A stretch of 64,000 bases of DNA, from the NCBI GenBank assembly GCA_027604505.1, contig JADIIX010000077.1, positions 1-64,000 on the forward strand. The letters run 5' to 3'. A model generated the notes under the pieces. The model had not been told where the DNA came from. It ran no database searches and worked only from the letters and a program-made list of their open reading frames with translations. The position numbers were made by a program, and so were the translations under genes. Every line of letters begins with the position of its first letter. Position 1 is the first letter of the stretch. Source of the DNA: Gonapodya sp. JEL0774 (Eukaryota; Monoblepharomycota; Monoblepharidomycetes; Monoblepharidales; Gonapodyaceae). This document shows positions 39,515 through 50,983 of the stretch, one piece after another.

Positions 39515-41092
39515 CTAGGCCAAGTTCAGTGATGAGTCTGGGGGACTGACCGGGATAACGTAAGGGCTGTTGCTTGTGCTTTGAACAGAATGGACGGACG
39601 GGGTGTGGACGCTGGACGGTTTCATGACCCCGTGAAGCTGATTGTTCTGGCGGATTGGTGCGGAGCGGCTCATGACGCCACTGAGATCGATGCAACGGAG
39701 TGGGAAATGGCCAGATAACCCTGTAGATGTGTTTAAACCCTGCATGGCGGCAAATCAATATTAGTGTACCGATGCAAATCGTGAAAGTACACCGAAACTA
39801 ACGGATCCCCAGCCATCGGTAAATGCCAAGTTGCAGAAAACTTCCTGCCCAGTAGACATAGAAATTTCATCAGGGGCTCTCGCAACGAAGTCGGATATCA
39901 CCCGTAGGAGCTGCTTGATCTCAGTCGGGCCCTGCGTTTCAGGAACTTGCGGCATGACGGGCTCCAATCCCAACTTCTCGCGAAGCTCAGCAACTTGTCT
40001 CTCGAGCTCATTGTTGCGCTCCTGAAGAGCGAAGTTGCGATCTTGAAGTTCGGCGACACGAGTTTCGAGGCTCTGTGCTCGAAACTGGAACTCGTTTCCT
40101 CGGGTTGTGAGTTTCCGAATCTCGCGTTGATAGTCCTCATTAGACGCGGTTCGGATACCCTGACGATTTACACTGCTGTTATCGGCTAAAGTATCGCGAG
40201 AGGACGTCGTGGACAACGCCACGGACGAAACGTTGAGATCATTTTCAGGAAGTGTGGGCCTTCGTCCAAGAGCATAGCCAGCCTGTCGCTGTGGTGGCGT
40301 TGGTGGACTACTGATTGTCGGTTCGCGAAGTGCAGAGAAGGGAGATGATGCAGACGATACCATTGAGACGGGTGTCGGAATCTGGGTGACTGGTAGTCCG
40401 CGGAGCATGTCTGAGATTACGGGTGTCTCTAGGCTGGCTGCCAATCTGATTGCATCTTCTGTCACCCGCGCTCCGTATTGTAACAGGAGTGCAACAATGT
40501 TAGGCCGGTTTCCCACCATTGCCTCGGCATAAGCCTCCTTCCAAGTGGTGGGGTTCTCAACCGTGACAGATCCTCCTTTGAAATTGACTCTTAGTTTTCC
40601 CATCTCCGCAAGCTGGGTGAACGTGGATGGGGAACCGTCGTAATCAATAACGCGGGCACCCCTTCCAATTGCGAGAAGGAGGTGCGAGTCAACCAAATAG
40701 GTCCGCACCCATCGCGATTTTTCCCACCGCTCCTTATTCCATGACGTGGCGGTGTCCGCATTTTTCCACTCGACCGGTAGATTTGGGTCGGCTCCTGCTT
40801 CCAACAAAACCTCCGCGACCTCCTGATTGCCAGAAATGATTGCCAGGGCAAGGGCGGTTTCTCCTAGAGTAGAATCGACCCACTGTTCCCGGACTTCTTC
40901 GAATCGCTCCTCCTCCTCCTGCCGGAACATGCCCTTCTTGACCTTGATCTTCCCTCGCGACTTCCTCGCCACTAACACGTTGCAGGAAAGGGTCACTGTT
41001 TTCCTAGCATTTGGATTCCCTCCCCCCGCAATCATTTGGCGGACAATCGCGGCGTCGCCCTGATCCACGGCGTCGATCAGATGTGTGTCCAT
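39515..41092 (-). CDS. ankyrin-coiled-coil-SH3 protein C
   Basis: Two exons (41092-39803, 39739-39515) join across a 63-bp intron with a GTTAGT donor to give 504 aa. Order: ankyrin start MDTHLIDAVDQGD, GGNPNARKTVTLSC, the first insert (RKSRGKIKVKKGMF), repeat EVLLEAGADPNLP, and the second insert (RWVRTYLVDSHLLLAIGRG..DYDG). Then a Ser/Pro linker, a coiled coil (about 345-400, FALQERNNELERQVAEL), and an SH3 split after DGWGS and continued by GLNTSTGLSGHFPLRC. The C-terminal tail is short. It is convergent with paralogue B, consistent with an inverted local duplication. It lacks the exon-1 intron of B, like A. Confidence 0.85.
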
Positions 41093-42622
41093 GTCTTTGA
41101 GTTGGACGTCAGTTGGGGTGTAAATGGTATAAATTTGCGAAAGCTAGGCGCGTTTCCTGTTCCCCAACGTGACTGGTCGAACGTTTTCACAGAAGGAGAA
41201 ACGCTTTCCTTGGACAAGGAATCCCAGCTTTTTCAAGTGAACAGCTGCTGATAGAAATAGTGACTTGTTCCGCGGGAGGGGGAGGAGGGGGAGGGTGTGG
41301 CTGCGATGTGCCTCCCCCGCCTCCCACAGATCTTTGCATGTTTTGTTATTTCAACAGCTATTAGTAACCTGCTTAAAGCCTTGCAACAATGAGAAGCTGC
41401 TCGTCATTTCGCTCCCTCTGACGCTCATTGCGCCTGCTGACGATGCTGCTTCCCAGTTTCTTTGAAATGAAGGAGGATGTTGTCAACATGTACCGCGCCA
41501 CTGAGTCTCCATCTGAAACAATTCTACGCGAGTAGTTTTTAGTACTACCTCAACGGACCCCTACTCAGTTTGATGGCCTGTTCACCGACATTTTGGGAAC
41601 TTTTTTGCCATGGTGTGGCGTCCGCGTGATCGGACAAACCCGCACGGGTTTCCGTTCAGTTTTTACTGTGATAAATAATCATGTCTGTAGGAAGAAACGC
41701 TTTGCATATTGAATTTCGCCGTGATTGCATTTGATTGTGTCTACGTTATCTGCTCGGAAAATGACATATCTCCTTCAATTGTTTTAGACGTTTAAGAAAG
41801 ATCTGCATCTGACCTCTTCTGGCTGAGATTTGCCGGAGCATTTTAGTGATTGAGAATCATCTGCCGTATAAATGTAAGCTAGGAGCTCATGCAGACTGCC
41901 ACAGCTAATCAGTCGACCTACTGCTCATTCGAACTGACAAGGAATGAGCTGGACAACCGCCATCCCAGCTTGATCATATAACTGGTATTAACTTACTACC
42001 ATCCACAGCGAAACATCACTGCCGCCATTTCAAAATAGTTTGGATCGCGGCAATGTACATTCGCCAAAACCCATCACGCAACCTTCTTCATGAGGACCAG
42101 CTGTCACCTCTAACTCTTCCCGTGGAACGCTGGTGTATACCCTATAGTGGTGTGTGAGCATTCCATTTAGCACCTTGACTTTTTTCGACGGTGGCATTGT
42201 TACTTCCAACAACTCGCGCCACACGTCGATCCGGCTTCGTGCATTTGCGCTTATGACGCGAAGAGCCAGTGATTTCAGACCATGTCTCATTCGCGATCTG
42301 CATCATTGTGCTTCCCGATCTTGCATGGGCGGCGGTTTTTGTGAGCCTCCTGGCAATCGGGTCACCCGGACAGACCGGTCGACTTTCCACCAAGAATGGT
42401 CTAGCTCACGATCGCTAGAAAAAATGACCCTGCGATAGGCCCCAGGGCTCTACCAAAATCGCGCCCAGCCGAATCGTTGGTTATTGACATGATGTTTTCG
42501 GGTTAAATTTGCCGAATCTTGACTGGTGCAGGGTTCCACCGTGCACTGCCGTGTTCTCTCGTTCGACTTCATATCGCTTCGGAACTTGTGGTATTTACAC
42601 CAAACGAAGGGAAACGGCTATA
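41093..42622. other. 1.5-kb intergenic region
   Basis: It contains divergent promoters for ankyrin-SH3 C and the ADH-like gene. Minus-strand frames at 42030-42393 are open but have no recognisable domain and compete with open frames on the other strand. No gene is called. Confidence 0.4.
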
Positions 42623-44086
42623 ATGTGGGCCATCGCTCAAACGTCCCCAGGTGGAGCGGACGTTTTGCGTTTGATGCAGGTTCCGAAACCGGCAGCGAAG
42701 GGGAGAGACGTGCTTGTGAAAAATCTGGCTGTCGCGACGAACCCCGTGGACTGGAAAGGTACGGATCGATGGAAATTGAATACCTCTCTTAGGCTGTCTG
42801 CTCATCTGGTGATTGTGTTTGTGTAGTAAGGTCAGGAGGTGGTGGTGCAACCGAAGAGAGTCCGAGAAGTGAGCATGACTGGTTATTATGCAACTCTCCC
42901 ACCAATGTTATGTTGACTTTCGCGACTTGAGTTGTTGGATGGGATGCGTCTGGCATTGTGGAGGACGCTGGTGAGGACGTGACGACATTCAAAAAGGGCG
43001 ACCACGTGTGGTATGCAGGAGGAGTCCATAGGAACGGATGCAACGCTGAGGTGAGGGAGATGTTGCGAGGCTTGGAACTGTCGTAGAACTGTGATATACA
43101 GCTCTCTCTGTCTAGTTCACTCTGGTGGATGAAAGGATCGTAGGGCTGAAGCCCAAATCTTGGTCGTTCGAAGACGCTGCGGCCCTTCCCCTCACAACTC
43201 TGACGGCGTGGTGAGCTCTATTGGCTCCTTTGTGAACCTCAGTGCAACTTTTCTGATGAGCATGATCCAACTGCTCCCATATTTCACAGGGAGGCGTTGG
43301 AACTTCAAATGGGTCTGTCACTCGCACCGGAGGAAGGCCCCTCATCCAATGTCAATGTACACCTCCTTATCATCAACGCTGCTGGCGGTGTCGGGTCTAT
43401 TGCAATACAACTCGCCAAAAACGCTTTCAAAGTGGGTTCTGTGACTGGCACCGCCAGCAGGAACGAAACCATCGACTTCATCCGGTGAGTCTCTGTTCAT
43501 TCGTTTTCTCTCAACCGCATTTTTATACCGCCAGTGTTTTTCTCTGGAACCTGTTACAGCTCTCTCGGTGCAACCGACGTTGTAAACCACAGGGAGCCTC
43601 TTGCACCCCAAATCTCGGCTTTGACTCATCCTATCACACATGTACTCATCTGCCACGACCCTGACTATTATTGGCCGCAAATCGTTGACTTGATCGAACC
43701 GTTCGGGAGGATTGTGTCGATTCTTCCTCCCCAGAAGGCTCTGGATTGGGGCAAAGCGTTTGGCAAGAGCCTTGTGTTTGGGGTGGAATTAATGGTGAAC
43801 TCTTGCCACAGCCAAATCTGCCGTATGAACTTTCTAACTAGTTTTGATTTCCATATTCCAGTTCACAAAACCACAAACAGTTGCCATCGATTACGCTCCA
43901 ACTCAGAGCACAGTCCTGTCACGGGCTGCGCATTTGGCCGACCTCGGCCTTATTCGAACCACGCGAACTGGAGATGTGAAGGAGCTGTCAGTTGAGACAC
44001 TAAGGGCGGCACATGATACGCAACAGGGATTGATCGCAATGGGCAAGCAAGTTTTGAAAGTGCCGGATGGAGGGCTTAAGAAATAG
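42623..44086 (+). CDS. zinc-type alcohol dehydrogenase-like oxidoreductase (MDR superfamily)
   Basis: Seven exons (42623-42758, 42827-42868, 42932-43050, 43116-43210, 43290-43484, 43560-43794, 43862-44086) yield 348 aa with every phase matching. The sequence follows the TIGR02817-type quinone/enone reductase subfamily: [65 protein letters not shown], then the NADPH-binding [14 protein letters not shown] (AxxGxxG-type), [10 protein letters not shown] and a C-terminal catalytic-domain return. Zinc-ligand cysteines of true ADHs are absent, so it likely works without zinc as an NADPH-dependent reductase of quinones or alpha,beta-unsaturated carbonyls. It is unrelated in detail to the ADH at 13420. 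Confidence 0.9.
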
Positions 44087-44403
44087 ACGTAGGAAGTTGC
44101 CAGAACTAGCTAGTACTCTTTTGTACCCACAATATAAGTATCTCACCCTTTGCGCATGGACATGACAAACGCATGATATGGAGTAGAGTTATCTGATCTG
44201 ATCAGCAGCAGAGTCCCACGCATAAATAGAAGACCTCACGCAGGGAGCTTTCCTCATTACCAGGTATATGTACCATAGATACGGTCTTGGTCATGATCGT
44301 GGTTTTCTAAAGAACAGCAACCGGTTCGTGTGATTGGCTCACTGCTTAGCATTAATAACGAAGACTTCACAGACTGCACTAAATCAGACCAAGATCCGTT
44401 CTC
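44087..44403. other. intergenic
   Basis: 3' end of the MDR gene and presumed promoter of the coiled-coil gene. Nothing else was seen. Confidence 0.4.
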
Positions 44404-45530
44404 ATGGATCAAACGTACGCCAGCTCTGTTTCAAGCCTCCAAATAGTAGCTCCTGACGATCATGATCGTCTCTTCTACGTCCTTCCACCCACGTCATCCC
44501 GTCCCAATTAATGCCGTTGCACTTCGGATCCTCACAGCGAAAACGAGGACGTTACTGAAATTCTTGCTGCTCTTCAAACTCGCGTACAGAAGCAAGAAGC
44601 CAGTCGGAACAGGCGCGCGCAGGAGGAAGCCCAAGGTAACAAAAGGTGATGAAAGAAGTCTCTAGATGAGAAACTCATGAGCTACGTGTGCCTTGATTGA
44701 CATGAAGAGGTACTCGCGAGCTACCACGCTGCTGTGGAGGAGCTTCTCCAGGCGCAGTCGTCGGAGATTGCGAGCAAAATGGACGGGTACAGCAGGAAGG
44801 TATGTCTGCGCTCTTTTTGTACGCATTGCGATGATCGCGCTATAGCATTCAGCGATGATACGTGAATTGGCTTACAATCCGCGTTGGCGACCTATAGAAC
44901 GAGGAAAATGTGGAGGAAAGGTGTGTGATTTGAACATCGTGAGAGTTGGCTGCGATGTCGTCGAGTGATTGATATGATCGACCACGTGCGGTTATTTGGG
45001 TACCACTTTTTGAAGGTCTGTGATTGTGAAAAGATTAGCCATGGACCAGGACAAGTACAAGGTCAGATCTTAAGCGCTTGTTCAGTTTCCGAATGTCATC
45101 GACAAAGAAATATGAAGCAGCGGAATTATTTACATCGACAGACACAGCACGACGCCGTCTGCTCAGAGCTCGGCAAAGCGTGCGCGGAGCTTAAAAAGCT
45201 TGATGGGACATTCGAAAAGGAGGTGAACGCAATCTTGGCGTGTGAGTCTTTGGAGAGGTTTTGTAGGTGTAGCTTAACGGCGGACTGTTCTCCATCCAAA
45301 AGCAATGGAAAAAAATGTATCACAGAGCAGTGACGCTGATGGGGCCCGTCTCAAGACTTATGCCGACGTTGGAGACGACAGCGAAGAGGAGGAAGACCTA
45401 GAGGAATCACGGCCTCGCAAGAAAGTGCGGAAGTCACGCGAGGTAAGTTGATAGTCAAAAGTACGAACATTCAGCTTGAATTACATTGAAAATCGGTTTC
45501 ACGCTGCATGATCAGAGCAAAAAGGTCTGA
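44404..45530 (+). CDS. small coiled-coil protein with basic C-terminus (8-exon model)
   Basis: Exons 44404-44414, 44538-44635, 44708-44799, 44898-44920, 45034-45061, 45118-45241, 45303-45442 and 45516-45530 join to 176 aa with consistent phases. The N-terminal two thirds is helical and coiled-coil prone (EDVTEILAALQTRVQKQEA, VLASYHAAVEELLQAQ, CAELKKLDGTFEKEVNAIL). An acidic patch (DDSEEEEDLEE) is followed by RPRKKVRKSRESKKV, a plausible nuclear localisation signal. No family was recognised; size and layout are reminiscent of kinetochore or chromatin accessory subunits, but that is only a guess. The 11-nt first exon is the least certain part; an alternative donor at 44493 would keep frame with a 45-bp intron. 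Confidence 0.6.
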
Positions 45531-46011
45531 GATCTGTATCGTTCGATTATGCGAAGTGCTGGAACAACCAAAGACGAAAATTGGAGAAGGGCGACTGGCG
45601 TGGAAATGTGCACCGGGGAGTAGAACTTTCTCATGATTTGGTGGTTTCTTTCTGCATGGGTATGTACCCTAATGCGAATGATGAAGTCCATTTTCCTGAA
45701 CCTTTCTGAGGGCTCATGTCAGCACGCCCCACTATCCATAAGTGGATTATCCACAGACTTCTTTTAGCTGACCAGTGAGCCATTAGCAAGTTAATAATAC
45801 ACCAATTTGACGACAGGAAAAAGGGAGTATGTAGCGCGGGAGTAACATGAGCCCTCCCAATTTAACTCCGATCGAAATTTTAGACGCTCTAAGCCCTTGA
45901 CGGGCACAGCATTCAGTTCCACTATATCTCATCACTGTAAAGGAAAGGAGATTGGGACATCTAAGACATCTAATAACGTCATTGACAGTACTCCGACAGG
46001 CACTCTGACCA
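45531..46011. other. intergenic, convergent
   Basis: No coding exon was found between the coiled-coil gene and the phosphatase gene. Confidence 0.4.
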
Positions 46012-46936
46012 TCAAACTGTGAGTCCATTCAATTCTGCACCGCCGCCTTGACGGCGCCACCATACCACAAACTCGTGCAAAAACTGCACTTGTTCCTCGT
46101 TGAGGACGTACCCCCGCTTTCCCCGAACGTCTTGCAAAAGTGATTGGGAAGACTTTGCGGGATAACGATGTGCAAGAAAGCACAGAGCCGAAAGGGGCGC
46201 ACGACCCAGACCTTGGGATGCGTCAGGAGATGGTTTATTCTTGGTTTATTCTTGAGAGCTGCTGCCTTAACACATTGCAACACCAACCTGCGTGACAGTG
46301 AACCGCCACTTTGAAGCCTTGAGAGACAGCTTCATTCATGCGTACAACGATTGCCGCCATTTGGTTGTATGTGGGAATCTTAAAAGGGGTGACGATGTTA
46401 TGGATCCGAGGTCACCCCACTTCCCAAGTCGTCGACAAGGTGAAACTGCATCATCTCACATTGTCGTCTTCCCACCACTCGTGCAAATGATCAATATCAT
46501 GTGATTTGAGCTCCTCAGGATGGTAAGAAAGCCCAGAAACAGTAGCGTGCACTCCATCACCGCAAGACGCATGTTCCCCGGGTTCCTGACAGCAAACAAC
46601 TAGTCGAATACCAGCATCGTAAAACTTGGAGAGTAAGTCATACTGCGTGGCGTTGCGATTTGTCCGTCAGAGAGAGAACGGACTCGATCGGCGATGTGGA
46701 TTGGCATTGATCGTTTGGAACACACTCACCTCCTTCAAAGTTCTGGAGCTCGGGCGACTCATAACTAGCACCTCATCTGATACCCATGTCGCGTAGAGCC
46801 CATCGAAAGCTGACTCCACTCGACGACCGTTCTGTCCAGGTTTGCTCCATCTCGTTCCGCAGTAGGTGCACGTTCGACCTCCACAGTAGCATGCGATCGA
46901 TTGGATTCTCCTTCCTATCTTCGAAGCGTCCTCCAT
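46012..46936 (-). CDS. PTPDC1: PTPDC1-like cysteine-dependent protein phosphatase
   Basis: Four exons (46936-46730, 46642-46460, 46378-46288, 46211-46012) give 226 aa. The N-terminal segment shows the PTPDC1 hallmark: IQSIACYCGGRTCTY, then GLYATWVSDEVLVMSRPSS. Exon 2 holds the very characteristic QEPGEHASCGDG and LSYHPEEL. Exons 3-4 form the P-loop VHCHAGLGRA, with nucleophile C158 and R164 and the intron after the first Gly. The residue after Arg is Ala instead of the common Thr/Ser. A WWEDD segment at 126-129 supplies the candidate general-acid Asp. Animal PTPDC1 acts at centrosomes and cilia, which would suit a zoosporic fungus, but function here is inference. An additional upstream exon is possible. 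Confidence 0.82.
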
Positions 46937-47041
46937 TCAGAGCAACTTGGATGGCAGATGGAAACCGCCGCAGCTCAAAGATTTCCCAATGATGTTCAAA
47001 TATTTTAGTATTGACATATAATTAAATGATAGTTACCTGAA

Positions 47042-47112
47042 GCGCCAATAGTATAGGGGTAGTACAAGCGCCTCCCACGCGCTAGGTTCGAGTTCGAGTC
47101 TCGATTGGCGCA
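47042..47112 (+). tRNA. tRNA-Gly (anticodon CCC)
   Basis: The cloverleaf closes without an intron. Acceptor GCGCCAA pairs with TTGGCGC, the D arm is GTA..TAC, and the anticodon stem AGCGC/GCGCT encloses the loop CTCCCAC. The T stem TCGAG/CTCGA encloses TTCGAGT. The discriminator base is A. CCA is not encoded, as expected in eukaryotes. Confidence 0.95.
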
Positions 47113-47118
47113 TTAACG

Positions 47119-47123
47119 TTTTT
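47119..47123 (+). terminator. Pol III terminator of tRNA-Gly
   Basis: A run of five T residues begins 7 bp after the tRNA end, matching a standard RNA polymerase III stop. Confidence 0.75.
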
Positions 47124-47726
47124 GTTACACCACTGCCACGGTCATATATATTTTTGGGGGGAACGCAGTTTCGGACTGATATGCGCGCAGCAACCAGGAA
47201 ATACATTGTAATGGGTGCGGTTTTATCATAGTTTCGCTCCACACTCGCGGCTCAGTCATCATTGTCGTCCGACATTCGTCAGTCTCCATGTCACTCGCTT
47301 TCCCCAAGAATGTTCGCTGTCCTGCGTTTCCATCCAGTGCAACGCGGAAAAGGGTATTACTTTCCCCTATTGTGTAAATTGAGTAGTCAAAACACCCTCC
47401 TACGTCATCCAGGTTTTCCAACCCGTTCGCACGATTGCCCCCATTTCGGCCACTCGTGTACATCGCGGCACTCTCATGCACGGAGCATACCATGCTCTAA
47501 CTGACGTTTCATTTTGGGGGTGGAGAGGAGGTGGGCGGGTAGAGCGCGGGTTAGTAATAAATAACAATTGGCTTGTACAGGTCTCACACATCACCGCGTA
47601 CGGGCTTGGGACTGGAGCAACACTTGACTTCAGTCTTCAAAGCCAGCACCCTGGTACGTATAGACCCTGCAAGTGATGCAAATACATTCAGAGGGACACT
47701 ACGTAATTTAGCTTGTATTCGGCGCT
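47124..47726. other. intergenic downstream of tRNA-Gly
   Basis: No gene is seen. The 3' end of the MAT2B-like gene borders it. Confidence 0.4.
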
Positions 47727-49601
47727 CTATGCTCCATGTGTACCCGCGAGTTCCTTTCTCCACCACTCCTCGAAATCCACACATTTCAACGAGCTATGAT
47801 TTTCGCCAAGCACTGTGCTAATCCGTCGCATGCTGAGTTGTGCGTCTTCGGGGCGGGAAGCTGTGATTTAGAAAGGGTATACATTTAGGGGTTGACGAGT
47901 GGTTGCAGCTTTCATTCAAGTCAGGACTAACGTGTCTCTCCAAATTTGCGAGCACTTGTACGCCAAAGGCCAGAGCCTGCCTAAACTCGTACCCCGATTG
48001 ATTTCTGTACACTCACCTGCACCCGCATCGGGGATTGTGTTCCTGATGATATGATCTATCACTCTCCCACCATCGACTTTGGCCAGCACCTCGCACATCT
48101 CATACTTGGTGAAACGTTCACTGGCCGTAAAATGAAAAGCCCCAATGCGAGATGTTGGGGCAGCGTTGCACAGAGCGACGAGCGCACGTGCTACATCCGC
48201 AACTACGAAAAATACCATGATGGTAACACGCGAGTTCATACGCCGAAGCAACAGTTGAAACACCCTGGAGCAAACTCCTTCAACTGCCTTACACTGCTTT
48301 GCACTCACCATTCGTGGGGTATCGCAGTTGCCGATGATCCATCTTGACTATCTTTGAAGAATCACGCACAATATCGAGGAGCACATTGACTGCAGATTCC
48401 GAGTTTTGGCCGGGGAGGGTCTTACCGTAGCTTCGTTATTATGGAGGGTGAGCACAACTCAAGACATCATTGCGAAATCACCGCATGAACGCCGAGTAAT
48501 GGACTCACAGGATTGGTACGCGAAAGATGGTGGCTTCGGGATACTCGGCAAGAACGGCATTTTCGCCTTGCAGTTTGGAGAGACCTGATATCGGAAAAAC
48601 GTCTTGTTAGAGCTGAAAACGAGGTTGTAATTTCAGGACATAAAGAAACGTTTTCTGCAAGTGGAATCCACCTCAACCGGAGACTCGAAATCAGATGGGC
48701 CGTATAAGACTTTACTGTCCCCGTTCCACAAAGCTGGGCATGGCACATTGGAAACTTTATTGGGTGGTTGCCCCGTCCGACCCCCCAGGGCGGTGCAAGC
48801 ACAAAGTGCACGAAGACTACTGCCGTCCCGCTCCCTTTTGAACTCCAAAACGTCCGCTGACATTGCATCCCTCACCGTAAAAGTTGAGCGGATTCGGTAC
48901 GGCATCCACTTCGTACGGTGGTGCTGTTCCGTCAAACACATAGTCGGTGGAGATATATACAAACGTAGCCCCCAGTTCTCGTGCAAGACGAGCGAGATTG
49001 CCTGAGGTAGCAACGTTGAGCTGGTGTTCATGAGTGAGTTCCTTGATTCAGATGTGGGTGACAGGGTCACAGCAATACGGGTGCACCCACCCGAAGAACA
49101 CCGTCTTTGTCTCGCTCTGCGACATCAGGTCGCCGTTCCGCAGCACAATGAATGATGTCTGTGCGTCATGAAATCATCAACTCCAGCACTCTGGACTTCA
49201 AGAAGCACAGAAGCTTCATCCTTACAGCTCGGCTTCAGTTCATCAAAGGTTCTCTTCACTTCGTTTTCGTTCGTGAGGTCTAGCTTGAGTCCTTAGAGCT
49301 CCAATCTTAACCTTGAAGCGTTGACAGGTCATCACATCACTCACGCGAATACAATCTTGTCCACTTGCCCTGGTGAATCCTACACCAATCACTTTCCCTT
49401 TGGCAAAATTTGCTTTGAATTCATCAAAGACAGCTCGTCCGAGCAGTCCTGTTGTCCAGATGGGGTCAGAAAAGGTCAGAAAAGGTCAGAAGGGGTATGG
49501 TATGACAAGAGTTTAGGATGAGATACCAAATACCAAATGAATGGGGAAGGAAGGACGTTACCTGTTGCCCCTGTAATTAAAAAAGTCGACGGTGAAAACA
49601 T
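47727..49601 (-). CDS. MAT2B/RmlD-like NAD(P)-binding protein
   Basis: Multi-exon gene of the dTDP-4-dehydrorhamnose reductase/methionine adenosyltransferase regulatory-beta subfamily. Exon 1 is 49601-49562 ([13 protein letters not shown]), joined to 49448-49345 ([20 protein letters not shown]), so the GxxGxxG loop is split by the intron. Later blocks: [16 protein letters not shown] (about 49280-49230), [18 protein letters not shown] (about 49155-49100), [20 protein letters not shown] to [10 protein letters not shown] (about 49010-48890), and [18 protein letters not shown] (about 48570-48500). With the preceding exon this makes the YxxxK motif. The rest are [18 protein letters not shown] (about 48430-48310), [13 protein letters not shown] (about 48205) and the C-terminal [13 protein letters not shown] to the stop at 47727. 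In animals the homologue modulates S-adenosylmethionine synthesis. Not all splice junctions were pinned. Confidence 0.82.
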
Positions 49602-49729
49602 TGGTGAAGTTGTCTTTGGTAAACTGTGTGTTGAAGTGCAAACACGGCAATTGCCGGCGGTTGGAACTTTGTCATCCGATCCCATGAAGAAGCTGAGTCA
49701 ACAATTATACTTCATCAAAACCCCAAGAT
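49602..49729. promoter_or_regulatory. 128-bp bidirectional promoter region, MAT2B-like / HAAO
   Basis: The two start codons face away from each other with only 128 bp between them, so transcription of both must initiate here. No TATA box is obvious. Confidence 0.6.
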
Positions 49730-50612
49730 ATGCCCCTCGCGCAACCCATCAATTTCCCAAAATGGCTCCAGGAGAACGAGCATCTTCTGAAGCCACCGGT
49801 GGGGAACAAGCTCATGCAACGAGGAGACTTTCAAATCATGATTGTTGGAGGTGAATTTGAACGCATTCTATGCCCGCTCTTTATTGCTTCGCTTCCGAAT
49901 TTCGACCGTCTGAATGCCTTTTCACATCATTTGCACATTGAACATCTCAATCGCCTTGTAAAGGCCCAAACAAGCGAACGGATTATCACATAAACCCCAC
50001 CGAGGTCTGACCAAAACAGTCCTCAATGAGATTTACATCCGACTGGTAGTGAACTACACACCTGGTGTTTTTTGTCATCGTAGGAATGGTTCTACCAGTA
50101 CCGAGGGAATATGACGCTCCGTGTGGTGGAGGATGGACAACACTTCAGAGACATTCCCATAAACGAAGGCGACATGTTCCTGTTGCCGCGTGAGTCTCAT
50201 CATAGTGAGATGGAGGACCCTTGATTCTTCTGACTAGATAATTTCCTTGGATGTTCTTCTCCGGCGTGTCCTCCACATCCTCCTCCAGCAAACACGCCCC
50301 ACAATCCTGTCCGGCAAGCAGACACAGTGGGGATAGTCGTTGAGCGAAACAGGCCTGAAGGGCAAAATGGTGAGTTCGTAATTTTCGTCTTTGTCTCAAC
50401 GCTTTAACGTTCTTGCACTGAGCTTTTTGCTCCCCCAAAATTACAAAGACACACTGCGATGGTACTGCGATAAATGCCACCAAGTTGTCTATCAAGACTC
50501 ATTTTATTGCACGAACCTGGGCACCCAGCTTAAACCCGTCATCGAACACTGGGCGAACAATGCCGAAGTGCGAAAGTGCAGTCACTGTGGGCACGAGAAC
50601 CCTGCAAAGTAG
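49730..50612 (+). CDS. BNA1: 3-hydroxyanthranilate 3,4-dioxygenase
   Basis: Five exons (49730-49850, 49964-50004, 50084-50189, 50289-50369, 50449-50612) give 170 aa, the usual length for the fungal enzyme. It opens the ring of 3-hydroxyanthranilate in de novo NAD synthesis from tryptophan (kynurenine pathway). The cupin iron ligands are H49 (TDYHIN), E55 ([11 protein letters not shown]) and H94 (NTPHNPVR). R45 and R98 occupy the positions that bind substrate carboxylate. The C-terminal domain keeps two CxxC pairs (CDKC and CSHCGHE), the rubredoxin-like metal site found in fungal and bacterial forms. It is cytosolic, with no targeting signal. It is divergently paired with the MAT2B-like gene across 128 bp. 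Confidence 0.96.
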
Positions 50613-50983
50613 CTTGCTCATTTTGATATTACTCTTGGATGGTCAATATTGATACCGAGGCGTAGTTTTGCGTGAATGGACCATTGCATTTCCATCTTTG
50701 TAGCGAAACATGGGAGCGCTAAGCCTCATTTGCCATTCGTAAGAATCGAGATACATAGGTCAAATGTGAAAGGGGTCTGCAATGCGCAGGCCGCCGTATT
50801 GTTCCCTGACAGGACAGTAACAGAATGACAACTTTGCTGTTGTTGACACGAAAATGGATTTCACAGTCAACACTCTGTACCACGACTATTTGTCAGTGTA
50901 CGAGGTGTATTTTCGTAACAAACTGTGAAACGCAGGTGGAGGAGCGTAATGGGGAGTTTATCTTCCTCACCTCATATATTACT
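50613..50983. other. intergenic plus possible 5' extension of the next gene
   Basis: The methyltransferase-like frame stays open upstream to an ATG at 50825, but those 53 codons look noncoding (hydroxyl- and Cys-rich, no pattern), so I treat them as 5' leader. Confidence 0.4.

Noticed and set aside
42030-42393. Two overlapping minus-strand open frames in the 1.5-kb spacer
   Set aside because: Both are plausible lengths but lack any motif and contradict each other in frame.
49461-49492. Short direct repeat GGTCAGAAAA, three near-copies
   Set aside because: A trivial tandem repeat inside an intron of the MAT2B-like gene; no CRISPR-like spacing or spacers.
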